Origin: Candidatus Gastranaerophilales bacterium
GTDB taxonomy: Bacteria > Cyanobacteriota > Vampirovibrionia > Gastranaerophilales > Gastranaerophilaceae
Direction: 5' to 3'
DNA length: 64,000 bases
NCBI GenBank assembly: GCA_944323695.1
Contig: CALUTI010000002.1
Coordinates: 124,001 to 188,000, forward strand
A program made the position numbers and the translations under genes. How positions within the stretch are numbered: the first letter of the stretch is position 1; each line of letters starts with the position of its first letter. Shown in pieces: positions 40,058 through 49,273 of the stretch. The notes beneath the pieces are model-generated. The model was not told the DNA's origin, did no database searches, and worked only from the letters and a program-made list of their open reading frames with translations.

Positions 40058-41341
40058 TTACGAATACATCTGATCTTCCCAGTATTCCATTTCAAGATGA
40101 CCTATGACAATTGTGTCGCCGTCTTTTACACCCTGTTTTTTAAGTTCTTCAAACACACCCATGCCGGTCAAAATATTTTGAAGTCTTATAATCTGCTCGG
40201 TGTTTCTGGCGTCCGTAACTGCCGCGAGCCGTTTTATTTTACCGCCGTCCACGATATATGTATCTTTGGCGGCTTTATAAACTTCAAAAGCGCTGTCGTC
40301 GTTGTTATAAGCGTCCAAATCTTCTTCAACCACAATATCTGACACGTGATGTTCAATCTCATCAACTTTAACCGCCATAAAATCAAGCAATTTATCAAGA
40401 TTTTCGCCTGTTACGGCAGAAATGAGGAAAACATCTTTAGCGGCTTTTTTAAACTCGGCTGACAATGCATCCTGTTTTGTTTTATCAACCGCATCGATTT
40501 TATTCAAAACAACGATTTGATAGAGATTGGCGAGCTTTTCGGAATGTTTTTCAAGCTCTGAATTAATTATTTCGTAATTTTTCAAAGGATCATCAGCTGT
40601 AATATCGACAAGGTGAACAAGGAAACGACAGCGCTCAATATGGCGCAGAAATTCATGCCCTAACCCAACCCCTTCCGACGCTCCTTCAATAAGCCCCGGA
40701 ATATCCGCAACCACATAACCATCACCCGAGCGCTTTTTAACCACACCTAAATTTGGAATTAACGTAGTAAAAGGATAATCCGCAATTTTTGGTTTAGCGG
40801 AAGAAATTCTGCTAATAAGTGTTGATTTTCCTGCATTCGGCATACCTAAAAGCCCGACATCGGCAATTAATTTTAATTCAAGTTCAAGCTCTCGCTCAAT
40901 TCCCGGTTCACCCGGTTCACAAAACTGCGGAGCACGTTTTTGAGCGGTCGCAAATCGTGCATTACCGCGTCCGCCCCTGCCGCCTTTTGCGACAAGAACT
41001 TTTTGTTCATGTTCCGTTAAATCAGCAATTGCGTTTCCTGTTTTCAAATCTCTTACGACAGTTCCGACAGGAACCTTTATAACCAAATCTTTTGCACATT
41101 TTCCATGCATATTTTTAATTCCGCCGTTTTCACCGTTTTCGGCTTTAAAAACAGATTTATATTTAAAATCCATAAGAGTTGACATATTTTCATCTGCAAT
41201 CAAATAGACATCACCGCCTGAGCCGCCGTCACCGCCTGCGGGGCCTCCTTTATCAACGTATTTTTCGCGGCGCCAGGCTACCATACCGTTTCCGCCCCTG
41301 CCTGAAATTATTCTTATTCTGGTTTTGTCTAAAAATTGCAT
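40058..41341 (-). CDS. obgE: GTPase Obg
   Basis: 427 residues. The glycine-rich Obg domain (residues 1-158, G-G-x-G-G-S-G-G-D-V), then the G domain with G-M-P-N-A-G-K-S-T, D-I-P-G-L-I-E-G-A, N-K-I-D and the S-A-V-T-G switch, and a C-terminal extension of the Obg type with an acidic part. It supports large ribosomal subunit assembly and stress control. It starts 30 bases from the divergent tsaD gene with AGAGGAAAA upstream. Confidence 0.97.
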   Translation of the reverse strand: MQFLDKTRIRIISGRGGNGMVAWRREKYVDKGGPAGGDGGSGGDVYLIADENMSTLMDFKYKSVFKAENGENGGIKNMHGKCAKDLVIKVPVGTVVRDLKTGNAIADLTEHEQKVLVAKGGRGGRGNARFATAQKRAPQFCEPGEPGIERELELELKLIADVGLLGMPNAGKSTLISRISSAKPKIADYPFTTLIPNLGVVKKRSGDGYVVADIPGLIEGASEGVGLGHEFLRHIERCRFLVHLVDITADDPLKNYEIINSELEKHSEKLANLYQIVVLNKIDAVDKTKQDALSAEFKKAAKDVFLISAVTGENLDKLLDFMAVKVDEIEHHVSDIVVEEDLDAYNNDDSAFEVYKAAKDTYIVDGGKIKRLAAVTDARNTEQIIRLQNILTGMGVFEELKKQGVKDGDTIVIGHLEMEYWEDQMYS

Positions 41342-41371
41342 TTATTTTCCTCTTTGTATTACAATAATACT

Positions 41372-42412
41372 ATGAAAATGATAAAAAATACATTATTTAC
41401 CGAAAAACCGGTAGAAATAGGACCTGAAAGCGGCTATGACAACTACATCATGGCAATTGAATCAAGCTGTGATGAGACAGCCTGCGCGATTGTAAAAAAC
41501 GGACGCGAGGTAATTTCAAACGTTGTAGCCTCACAAATTAAAACACACGAAAAATACGGCGGAGTAATACCGGAAATTGCTGCGCGCGAGCATTTGGAAT
41601 CAATAAACGTAGTAATAGAAGAAGCCTTTAAGCAGGCAAATATGAAGCCTGAGGAAATCACGGCATTTGCAGGAACCGTAGGCCCGGGGCTTGTAGGATG
41701 TCTTTTGGTAGGCTTAAATGCTGCAAAAACGCTTGCGCTTGTATATGACAAACCGTTTATAGGGGTAAATCACTTAAACGCACACCTTTGCGGGAATTAC
41801 ATAGATACCGACCTAAAACCGCCATATATAGCACTATTAATAAGCGGCGGCCACACACAAATTATTGATGTAAAATCATATTCAGAACAGACGATTATTG
41901 GCGAAACAATTGATGATGCCGTAGGTGAAGCCTATGACAAAGTTGCAAGGCTTATCGGACTTCCGTATCCGGGAGGACCTGTTTTGGACAAACTGGCAAA
42001 AGAAGGCAATCCGCATGCGTATAAGCTTCCGGAGGCAAAAGTTGACGGATATAATTTCAGTTTCAGCGGGTTAAAGACTGCTGTTTTACGCCTTGTGAAA
42101 TCCTTTGACGGGCAAGAACTTCCTGTCAATGACATCTGCGCAAGTTTTCAGGAATGTGTTTCATCAACTTTATACAAAAAGGTTAAAAAAGCACTTGAAG
42201 AAAGCGGCTACAAGCAGGTTGTAATTGCAGGCGGAGTAGCTGCAAATTCCGAAATAAGAAAGAAAATTTTCTCACTGGAAAATGAAGGTTACAGGGTAAA
42301 CGCGCCTTTGATGAAATACTGCACTGATAATGCAGCTATGGTAGCGTCCTGCGCATATTTCAACACAAACACCTTTGATGATATTGACGTTGAAGTATTT
42401 TCACGCGCTTAG
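41372..42412 (+). CDS. tsaD: tRNA N6-adenosine threonylcarbamoyltransferase
   Basis: 346 residues from ATG 41372; no clear ribosome site is seen, and the ATGs at 41378 and 41450 are alternatives. Family motifs: I-E-S-S-C-D-E-T-A-C, V-G-P-G-L-V-G-C-L-L, the metal site H-L-N-A-H, S-G-G-H-T and G-G-V-A-A-N. It adds t6A at position 37 of ANN-reading tRNAs with TsaB, TsaC and TsaE. The N-terminal 26 residues before the motif are longer than usual. Confidence 0.95.
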   Translation: MKMIKNTLFTEKPVEIGPESGYDNYIMAIESSCDETACAIVKNGREVISNVVASQIKTHEKYGGVIPEIAAREHLESINVVIEEAFKQANMKPEEITAFAGTVGPGLVGCLLVGLNAAKTLALVYDKPFIGVNHLNAHLCGNYIDTDLKPPYIALLISGGHTQIIDVKSYSEQTIIGETIDDAVGEAYDKVARLIGLPYPGGPVLDKLAKEGNPHAYKLPEAKVDGYNFSFSGLKTAVLRLVKSFDGQELPVNDICASFQECVSSTLYKKVKKALEESGYKQVVIAGGVAANSEIRKKIFSLENEGYRVNAPLMKYCTDNAAMVASCAYFNTNTFDDIDVEVFSRA

Positions 42413-42780
42413 TAATTATTATCGCGGATAAATTTAACAAGAGTGTTAAAAATACCGACTCTGTCACGCGAAACCGGAATACTTAAAATTTCTTCTTTAA
42501 CAGGAATATAGACAGCATCGCCGGTATTACGTTTCACTGCATAGCCCGGAACTTCGCTAACATGTTTATATTGTGTTCTGCTGACATTCATTTGAGCAAT
42601 ATAACTACTGTACTGCTTTTTTTCCAGAGGCGTAAAGTTTACATGTAAGTTATGACGTTTCAAATATTTCTCAAAAGTCGGCATATGAGTAACATACTCT
42701 CTTGTAGTACGCGGTAATTGACGGGAAGCCTTTACATTTGATAAGCCGATTGCATATTTTATTGAATGAACTATTGACAT
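42409..42780 (-). CDS. Hypothetical protein (123 aa)
   Basis: 123 residues with AAGGAG upstream of ATG 42780. Basic, strand-rich in the middle (Y-A-V-K-R-N-T-G-D-A-V-Y-I-P-V), with no family known to me. Its stop overlaps the tsaD stop by four bases from the opposite strand. Confidence 0.6.
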   Translation of the reverse strand: MSIVHSIKYAIGLSNVKASRQLPRTTREYVTHMPTFEKYLKRHNLHVNFTPLEKKQYSSYIAQMNVSRTQYKHVSEVPGYAVKRNTGDAVYIPVKEEILSIPVSRDRVGIFNTLVKFIRDNNY

Positions 42781-42842
42781 AAATTCTCCTTACATTTATT
42801 AGTAAACGCCCGTAAAAAAGTTTTTAAACAGCACAACGGAGT

Positions 42843-43817
42843 TTATTTTACACAACTTAATAAATTTGAATCAACCACCGATAAAATTTTATCAATAATT
42901 TCTTTTTCAAATTGAATATTAAAGGCATTATTAATTTCCCTGATAAAATAACACGGACTTGTAACGTTAACCTCTAAAATCTTTCCTTCAACCACGTCAA
43001 GCCCTGCCATATAAATTCCGCGTTTATTAAGCTCGCGCGCAAGGGCAGTAAAATTTTCCTTTTCGGAAGGTGTCAGAACATCTTTTTTAATACAGTCGTC
43101 TTTATGCTCATTGAACTTAAAGTCATTATTGCTCGGGAGTTTTCTGACACAATAGTCATAAACAGTATCACCGATAATCAGCACTCTTTTGTCGCCGTAA
43201 ACGGCAGCAGGAAGGTATTTTTGCACCATAACCATATTGGAGCCGTTATTTGTCACGGAATTAATAATAACTGATGTATTTTTGTCACCGTCTTTAAGAT
43301 ACATAACGCCTGCTCCAAAACATTTGTTCAGAGGCTTTAAGATAATCTCGTTATTTTCATGTAAAAATTCCAGAATATCAGCTTTAGATGCCGTCACAAT
43401 ATTTTTTGGCATTAAGTCATTAAACAATACCGCATGAAGCTTTTCGTTAAAATCGCGGATAGCCTTTGTATCATTCAGGATAAAGGTTTTGTTCCTGTCG
43501 ACAAAATCAAATACGTAAGTCGCGTTAATATAATCCAGATCAACCGGCGGATCCGGTCTGAACATTACGAGCTGAAAATCCTCAATTTGTCTTGTGTATT
43601 CTTTTGTTTTATCAAAAAATATGTTTCCGTTTTTCTCGTAAGAATCAAAGCCGGAGGCATAAGCAACACCGGATTTTACGGATAACTTATCAATGGTTGT
43701 GATAAAAACTTCATTCCCGCGGGACAGAAACTCCTTTATCATCCAAAAATTAGTCACCAAATCGTTGAACTCAAAATATTTAAGCTCTACCCTGTCTATA
43801 ACAAATAAAATATTCAT
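42843..43817 (-). CDS. gshB: Glutathione synthetase
   Basis: 324 residues of the ATP-grasp family: M-F-R-P-D-P-P-V-D-L-D-Y, E-I-I-L-K-P-L-N-K-C-F-G-A-G-V, M-V-Q-K-Y-L-P-A, G-D-K-R-V-L-I-I and the closing G-L-D-V-V-E-G-K-I-L-E-V-N-V-T-S-P. It joins gamma-glutamylcysteine and glycine. No gshA is in the window. Presence suggests glutathione-based redox protection, less common in strict anaerobes. Confidence 0.92.
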   Translation of the reverse strand: MNILFVIDRVELKYFEFNDLVTNFWMIKEFLSRGNEVFITTIDKLSVKSGVAYASGFDSYEKNGNIFFDKTKEYTRQIEDFQLVMFRPDPPVDLDYINATYVFDFVDRNKTFILNDTKAIRDFNEKLHAVLFNDLMPKNIVTASKADILEFLHENNEIILKPLNKCFGAGVMYLKDGDKNTSVIINSVTNNGSNMVMVQKYLPAAVYGDKRVLIIGDTVYDYCVRKLPSNNDFKFNEHKDDCIKKDVLTPSEKENFTALARELNKRGIYMAGLDVVEGKILEVNVTSPCYFIREINNAFNIQFEKEIIDKILSVVDSNLLSCVK

Positions 43818-43833
43818 AACGCCTCACTTAATA

Positions 43834-44496
43834 CTATATTTTTTCAGGATCCAAAACACCCACTGAGGTATTATTCAAATTAACGAGTTTAATAAACCTT
43901 TCGACATCAGCCTCAATTTCCGGGAAAGTTCCGTAATGCATCGGGATAACCGTTTTTACCCCTAACCATTTTGCTGCAATTGCAGCGTGTTCAACATCCA
44001 TTGTGTAATTTCCGCCTATCGGAAGCATCGCAATTTGAGGTGCGTAAAGTTCTTTTATTGTTTTCATCTCAGAACTTAAGCACGTATCGCCGGCATGGTA
44101 AATTCTTGCACCGTCGACATCTAAGAATATGCTTGCCGGGCATCCGCCGTAACGTCCGTCAGGAAGCGAGCTTGAATGAAACGCCGGTAAAAATATAGCG
44201 CGTCCCCAGGAGTATTGAAGCCATCCGCCAAGCGATACGGATTTAGCTTTTGCGCCCTGCTCTCTGCAATAAGCCGCAAGCTCCGGCACTGCTGTAATTT
44301 CAATATCCAAATCCTTTGCAATCTCAATTGCCTGCCCCAAATGGTCGCCGTGCGCATGAGTAAGCAAAATATCTTTTAGCGGTTCTTTTTTCCAATCGTA
44401 TTTAGGGTTTTGCTTAACCAGAGGATCAATAATAACCGCATTTTCTCCGTTTGTAATCTGAAATGCGCTGTGACCGATGTATTTGATATCAACCAT
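43834..44496 (-). CDS. UPF0173 metal-dependent hydrolase
   Basis: 220 residues of the metallo-beta-lactamase fold: I-G-H-S-A-F at 6-11, T-H-A-H-G-D-H at 46-52, Y-H-A-G-D-T and P-M-H-Y-G-T-F-P. It is the UPF0173 type; substrates are unknown. It starts 57 bases from the divergent ribD, with GGAG upstream. Confidence 0.92.
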   Translation of the reverse strand: MVDIKYIGHSAFQITNGENAVIIDPLVKQNPKYDWKKEPLKDILLTHAHGDHLGQAIEIAKDLDIEITAVPELAAYCREQGAKAKSVSLGGWLQYSWGRAIFLPAFHSSSLPDGRYGGCPASIFLDVDGARIYHAGDTCLSSEMKTIKELYAPQIAMLPIGGNYTMDVEHAAIAAKWLGVKTVIPMHYGTFPEIEADVERFIKLVNLNNTSVGVLDPEKI

Positions 44497-44553
44497 AATA
44501 ATACTCCTTTACATTTTCTTTAAATTTAGCACATTTTACGCTAAAATACAATT

Positions 44554-45588
44554 ATGCAACAAAAGTATATGCAAAAGTGTATAGAACTTGCAAAACAAGC
44601 CGAGGGCAACACATCCCCCAACCCGCTTGTGGGCTGTGTTGTAGCTGACGAATTTGATAACATAATCGCAACAGGCTACCACAAAAAATACGGCGAAAAC
44701 CACGCCGAGCGCGACGCGCTTTTGAAGATTAACAAGGGCGAAGGCGACACCCTCTATGTAAATTTGGAACCCTGTTCGCATTTTGGCAAAACTCCGCCCT
44801 GCACAGATATTATTATTGAAAAAGGCATAAAACACGTTGTTGTGGGAATGCTTGACCCTAATCCCGTCGTAAGCGGAATTGATAAGCTTAAAAAAGCCGG
44901 AATTGATGTAACCACAGGTATTTTGGAGGAAGAATGCAAAAAGCTTAACGAAGTTTTTATAAAAAATATGAAAGAAAAAAAGGCCTTTGTTGCCATAAAA
45001 ACCGCCACGACTCTTGACGGCAAAATCGCGACATCAAGCGGTTCTTCCAAATGGATTACGTCAGAAAAGGCGCGCGAAGAAGTTTACAGAATCCGCAACC
45101 GCTACGATGCAATCATGACAAGCTCAACAACAGTCATCGCAGATAACCCGAAAATGGAACACCGAAAAAAAATTATTCTTGACCGCGAACTTAAAACAGA
45201 TTTAAACTCGCAGATTTACAAGCAGGGTGAAATTTACGTATTTAACGAAAAAGAAGACGACCTTGAGGGTAACGTTAATTTTATCAAAACTCCTGTAAAA
45301 GACGGCAAAATCAGCCTTGAATTTGTTTTTGAAAAACTCTATGAACTCGGGATTATGAGCGTTTTGATTGAATGCGGGGGCAAGCTTAACGGAAAAGCTC
45401 TCAAATATGCTGACAAAATTTATCATTTTATAGCCCCGAAAATTACAGGCGACAACAGTGCAAAATCCTGCTTTGACTACAGGAAAATCAATGAAATTTC
45501 AGAGTGCACGAATTACAAAATAGACAGCGTGGAATTTTTTGATCCGGATATTTTACTAACCTATTATCCGATAGATAAAACCCTGTAA
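44554..45588 (+). CDS. ribD: Bifunctional diaminohydroxyphosphoribosylaminopyrimidine deaminase / reductase
   Basis: 344 residues. The deaminase half has G-C-V-V, H-A-E-R-D-A and the zinc site N-L-E-P-C-S-H-F-G-K-T-P-P-C; the reductase half starts K-T-A-T-T-L-D-G-K-I-A-T and includes S-K-W-I-T-S-E and N-P-K-M near 189-192. It carries two early steps of riboflavin synthesis. The other rib genes are elsewhere. There is little leader between the promoter-like TACAAT and ATG 44554, so the mRNA may be nearly leaderless. Confidence 0.96.
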   Translation: MQQKYMQKCIELAKQAEGNTSPNPLVGCVVADEFDNIIATGYHKKYGENHAERDALLKINKGEGDTLYVNLEPCSHFGKTPPCTDIIIEKGIKHVVVGMLDPNPVVSGIDKLKKAGIDVTTGILEEECKKLNEVFIKNMKEKKAFVAIKTATTLDGKIATSSGSSKWITSEKAREEVYRIRNRYDAIMTSSTTVIADNPKMEHRKKIILDRELKTDLNSQIYKQGEIYVFNEKEDDLEGNVNFIKTPVKDGKISLEFVFEKLYELGIMSVLIECGGKLNGKALKYADKIYHFIAPKITGDNSAKSCFDYRKINEISECTNYKIDSVEFFDPDILLTYYPIDKTL

Positions 45589-45605
45589 AACGCTATAATG
45601 CTTTT

Positions 45606-46322
45606 ATGATAATAAAACCGACTTACAAAGGGCTGTTTGATACGCAGGAATCTCTGGTAAACCTTTTTAAGCTGCACTGCGGCGCCTGTCATAACGCAAT
45701 CGGCGCCAAATTAATAATTGCACCGCATGCGGGATATGAATTTATAGCGGAGACATCTTTTTCAGCCTACAACACAATTAATAAAGACGCGGAAAATATT
45801 ACGGTGATTGCGCCTGCTGTATATAACAAAATTTACGGACACGTAAGCTCGAATGCCGACGCGTTTGGAACCCCGTTCGGGGATTTAAAAATTTGCCCTG
45901 CAAAAACAGATGTAAATAATGAAATTTTTGAATGCGAAACAGCCTTAACATGCCAGCTTCCGATTATAAAATATCTTTTTCCTAAAGCATCCGTCACACC
46001 AATAATTTACGGCTGCGAAGATTACAATGAGATTGCGGGAATTATAGGAAAATCTCCCTGCGTAATCGTAACCAATCTAAGCAGATTTGTGCCCGAAAGA
46101 GAGAGCATAAAACTCGATAACCAAACCGCAAGAATGATTGAACGAAGGCAAATTCAGGATTTGGATACCGAACTTGCGGACGGAGCCGTGGGGGTTTGCG
46201 CTGCAATAGAATTTGCGAAACAAAATAACCTTGAATTTATCAGAACAGGTCTTACAAATTCCGCTAAAATCAACGGCGACACCTCAAATGTAGTCGGCTA
46301 CGGCAGCTGGTGCTTAATCTAA
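45606..46322 (+). CDS. MEMO1-family (AmmeMemoRadiSam system protein B-like) protein
   Basis: 238 residues. I-A-P-H-A-G-Y-E-F at about 37-45, A-P-A-V-Y-N-K-I-Y-G-H, and the C-terminal T-N-S-A-K-I-N-G-D-T-S-N-V-V-G-Y-G-S match the MEMO family, a dioxygenase-like fold with His metal ligands. In many anaerobes it is paired with AMMECR1 and radical-SAM proteins; neither is in view here. It follows ribD after 17 bases and ends nine bases into the convergent dnaX. Confidence 0.85.
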   Translation: MIIKPTYKGLFDTQESLVNLFKLHCGACHNAIGAKLIIAPHAGYEFIAETSFSAYNTINKDAENITVIAPAVYNKIYGHVSSNADAFGTPFGDLKICPAKTDVNNEIFECETALTCQLPIIKYLFPKASVTPIIYGCEDYNEIAGIIGKSPCVIVTNLSRFVPERESIKLDNQTARMIERRQIQDLDTELADGAVGVCAAIEFAKQNNLEFIRTGLTNSAKINGDTSNVVGYGSWCLI

Positions 46323-48200
46323 AAACTTGCCGTCAAATAAATCCACCACCATATTCACCATATCAGAGCGCATTGAAGGTACATGTGCCGGCGCTGCTTT
46401 TTCTTCCGCAGCTGCTTCGTCTTTTGCCTCCTCTATTTCTTCCTGTGAAGGAGCATCCTCTTTGGGCGGTTCAACTGTTTTTGGAGGCGGAGGCAAAGCC
46501 TCTTTAGGCTTTGGGGCAGGTGCTGACTCCTTTACCACCTTATCTCCCGGCTGCGGAAGCCTTACAACTACATTTGTATGATTAAACATAGCATTGACGG
46601 CATCTGCAAGGACTTTACGTTTGTTGCCCTCAACAAACTGCTTTAATAAATTTTCGCTGTTAATGCTAATCACAACATTTTCGTCGGAAAGCTCAACAGG
46701 GTTTGCCCACTGTTTTAAAAGTGATTTGGTAGGCAGACTCGGAATCTTATCAAGCAGAGCAGCCCATAGGGTTGCAATATCATTTAATCTGTCAACACTT
46801 TGCGATTTTGGCATAGGTGTAAATTCTTCCACCACATGAGCTTTTGCAGGCTCAGGTGTCTTTTCCGGCACTTCCGGCTCTTTTTGAGCTGCAGGCGCAG
46901 CATCCGCTGTTTTTTGAATTTCAGGCTCAACAGGCGGTTTTACCGGAATTTCCTTTTTAATTTCAGGTTTTGAAAGAACATCGGGCTTTGTAACAGGTGC
47001 CGGCGGAGTTTTGTAAGCTGCCGTGCTCGGCGCATGGGAAATATTTCCGGCTTCAAGCTGTAAAAGACGATTTTGCAAATCTTCAAGCTTCGTGTTTTCC
47101 GTAAGATTAGCCAGATCAATTATGCCGACCTCAAGCCACAAACGCGGATTGTTTGTCAATTTAAGCTCTTTTATGTAATCCGCGCACTTATCGACAAGCG
47201 ACATAATCTGGTGGGTTTCAACTGTTTTTGCCTGTTCTTTTAAGGCAGCAAGCTGAGCATCATTCAACTGTGTAAGCTCAAAAATAATTTCTTCCCTGCA
47301 ATTTTTAACAATCAAAAGATTTTTCAGATAATCCAGAAGGTTCGAAAGGATCTGAACCGGCTCGTTGCCGGAATTGTAAATATTTTCAAGCATTTCAAGC
47401 GCATCCTGCGGGTTTGAGGTCACAATTGCGCCTGCAAGTTTATTCAAAACGTCGAACGAAATTCTGCCTAACAACTGATTAATATCATCCGTAGTAATTG
47501 CGTCTTTTCCGCCCAGAACACTTAACTGATCCAAAAGTGCAATACTGTCGCGCATGCCGCCTGCGGAATTTTTAGCAATTGTAAATAACGCATCATCAGT
47601 AATGTTAATCTTTTCATTATCCGCAATATAGCGAAGGTGTTTTACAATATCATCAGTTGTAATTCTTCTGAAATCAAATCTCTGGCAGCGGCTTTTTATA
47701 GTATCAAGAACCTTATGAACCTCAGTTGTTGCAAGAATAAAAATAACGTTTTCCGGCGGTTCCTCCAGCGTTTTTAAAAGAGAGTTAAACGCCGTATTGG
47801 AAAGCATGTGAACTTCGTCTATAATATAGATTTTATACTTTCCGTAAACCGGAGCGTAGAGGATTTTTTCCAGAATATTCTGGGTATCTTCAACTTTTCT
47901 GTTGCTTGCCGCATCAATTTCAATAACATCCATAGGAACGGCATTTGTAATATCAACGCAGCTTTCGCACTCACCGCAGGGGTTAATGGTAGGGCCGTTT
48001 TTGCAGTTTAAAGATTTGGCAAAAATACGTGCCGTAGAAGTTTTACCGGTTCCTCTCGGACCTGTAAACAAATATGCGTGAGAAATTTTATTAAGCTCAA
48101 TAGCATTTGTTAAAGCATTTTTTATATGTTCCTGCCCAACAAGCTCATCAAGCTTTTGCGGGCGGTATTTACGGTACAGCGGTATATATTTATCGTTCAT
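46314..48200 (-). CDS. dnaX: DNA polymerase III gamma/tau subunit
   Basis: 628 residues from ATG 48200. AAA+ clamp-loader core: G-P-R-G-T-G-K-T-S Walker A at about 45-53, zinc site C-G-E-C-E-S-C, D-E-V-H-M-L Walker B, and S-R-C-Q-R-F sensor 1, then the collar domain and a proline/alanine/glutamate-rich tether (about 395-500) before a C-terminal domain that binds the polymerase. No A AAA AAG slip site was found, so a short gamma form is not predicted. Confidence 0.96.
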   Translation of the reverse strand: MNDKYIPLYRKYRPQKLDELVGQEHIKNALTNAIELNKISHAYLFTGPRGTGKTSTARIFAKSLNCKNGPTINPCGECESCVDITNAVPMDVIEIDAASNRKVEDTQNILEKILYAPVYGKYKIYIIDEVHMLSNTAFNSLLKTLEEPPENVIFILATTEVHKVLDTIKSRCQRFDFRRITTDDIVKHLRYIADNEKINITDDALFTIAKNSAGGMRDSIALLDQLSVLGGKDAITTDDINQLLGRISFDVLNKLAGAIVTSNPQDALEMLENIYNSGNEPVQILSNLLDYLKNLLIVKNCREEIIFELTQLNDAQLAALKEQAKTVETHQIMSLVDKCADYIKELKLTNNPRLWLEVGIIDLANLTENTKLEDLQNRLLQLEAGNISHAPSTAAYKTPPAPVTKPDVLSKPEIKKEIPVKPPVEPEIQKTADAAPAAQKEPEVPEKTPEPAKAHVVEEFTPMPKSQSVDRLNDIATLWAALLDKIPSLPTKSLLKQWANPVELSDENVVISINSENLLKQFVEGNKRKVLADAVNAMFNHTNVVVRLPQPGDKVVKESAPAPKPKEALPPPPKTVEPPKEDAPSQEEIEEAKDEAAAEEKAAPAHVPSMRSDMVNMVVDLFDGKFLD

Positions 48201-48202
48201 GA

Positions 48203-48208
48203 TATAAT
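48203..48208 (+). promoter_or_regulatory. -10 box between dnaX and the LD-carboxypeptidase gene
   Basis: A TATAAT at 48203-48208, 35 bases ahead of the LD-carboxypeptidase start, in the 42-base divergent gap. The -35 would lie inside dnaX and is not clear. Confidence 0.4.
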
Positions 48209-48242
48209 TATAGCAAAAGACAGCCCAAAAGGACAATACATT

Positions 48243-49139
48243 ATGAATTTAATTAAACCTGAAAAATTAAAAAAAGGCGGCACCATAGGAATTCTCGCAA
48301 CATCAGGCGCTGCAGGTGAAAAAGAAAATGTTCAAAGGGCGGTAAAATTTTTTGAAAACCGCGGATATAAGGTTGTATTAAGTGAAAATGCTTTTGATGA
48401 ATTCAGGGATATGGCGGGAAATGACGCAAAAAGGCTTGAGCAGCTGCATAATTTTTTCAAAAATCCCGAAATTAACGCAATAATCTGCATGCGGGGCGGT
48501 TACGGCGCAATAAGGCTTGTTAAGCATATTGACTATGACTTAATCCGTAATAATCCGAAGATTTTCTGCGGCTACTCTGATATTTCAGCGCTTTCAATAA
48601 TGTTTTTGAAAAAATCCAATCTTATGACTTATCACGGCCCAATGGCAATAGGCGATTTTGGGGTTGAAGAGCCTTGTGAATTTACCGTGGATTCGTTTTT
48701 CAAAGCCGTTACAACAGATAAATTGGAATATCAGCCTACCCGCCCCAAAATTTATAAAAAAGGTACGGCAGAAGGGCTGCTCTGGGGCGGAAATCTCGCG
48801 ACCGCGGCATCTCTTTGCGGTCAGGACTTTATACCGGATGAAGATTTTATATTCTTTACAGAGGATTTGAATGAACCTGTTTACAAAATCGACAAAATGA
48901 TGACGCAATTGATGAATATTGATAAATTTACAAAAAATATTAAAGGAATTGTGCTTGGCGAGTTTTTGGATATTGATAATCAGGCTTGGCTCGATGAATT
49001 ATTCACAGGGATCGGTGAAAAGCTTAATATTCCGGTAATCGGCGGGTTTAAAATTACGCATGGAACAGAGAAGATTACCCTGCCGTACGGCGCAAAAGCA
49101 AAGCTTGATGAAAAAAGTCTGATAACTTCGACTATTTAA
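48243..49139 (+). CDS. LD-carboxypeptidase (peptidase S66 family)
   Basis: 298 residues from ATG 48243 with AAAAGGA upstream. G-I-L-A-T-S-G-A near the N-terminus, R-G-G-Y-G-A-I-R-L at about 84-92 and C-G-Y-S-D-I-S-A-L hold the S66 nucleophile pocket region, and the C-terminal half has G-L-L-W-G-G-N-L and the E and H of the triad (L-G-E-F, T-H-G-T). It trims L,D-bonds in murein tetrapeptides during recycling or scavenging of cell wall. Confidence 0.93.
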   Translation: MNLIKPEKLKKGGTIGILATSGAAGEKENVQRAVKFFENRGYKVVLSENAFDEFRDMAGNDAKRLEQLHNFFKNPEINAIICMRGGYGAIRLVKHIDYDLIRNNPKIFCGYSDISALSIMFLKKSNLMTYHGPMAIGDFGVEEPCEFTVDSFFKAVTTDKLEYQPTRPKIYKKGTAEGLLWGGNLATAASLCGQDFIPDEDFIFFTEDLNEPVYKIDKMMTQLMNIDKFTKNIKGIVLGEFLDIDNQAWLDELFTGIGEKLNIPVIGGFKITHGTEKITLPYGAKAKLDEKSLITSTI

Positions 49140-49162
49140 ATTTAAATTGGCAGCAATACTAC

Positions 49163-49183
49163 CCCTCTACCCCCGGGAGAGGG
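49163..49183. repeat. GC-rich inverted repeat between the S66 peptidase and nifU genes
   Basis: CCCTCT and AGAGGG flank ACCCCCGGG; no T-run follows on either strand, so a REP-like hairpin is more likely than a terminator. Confidence 0.45.
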
Positions 49184-49273
49184 AAAACATTAAAATTATA
49201 TTAATTATCTTTAAAACAACAATTTTTTGCGCTACAATTTTAAAAGAGACACACGATATGGAGTATAAATACA

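Noticed and set aside
46314-48200. dnaX programmed frameshift for a short gamma subunit
   Set aside because: No A AAA AAG or similar heptamer was seen on the coding strand in the expected region.
49163-49183. Terminator after the LD-carboxypeptidase gene
   Set aside because: The hairpin has no following T-run on either strand, so it is listed as a repeat.
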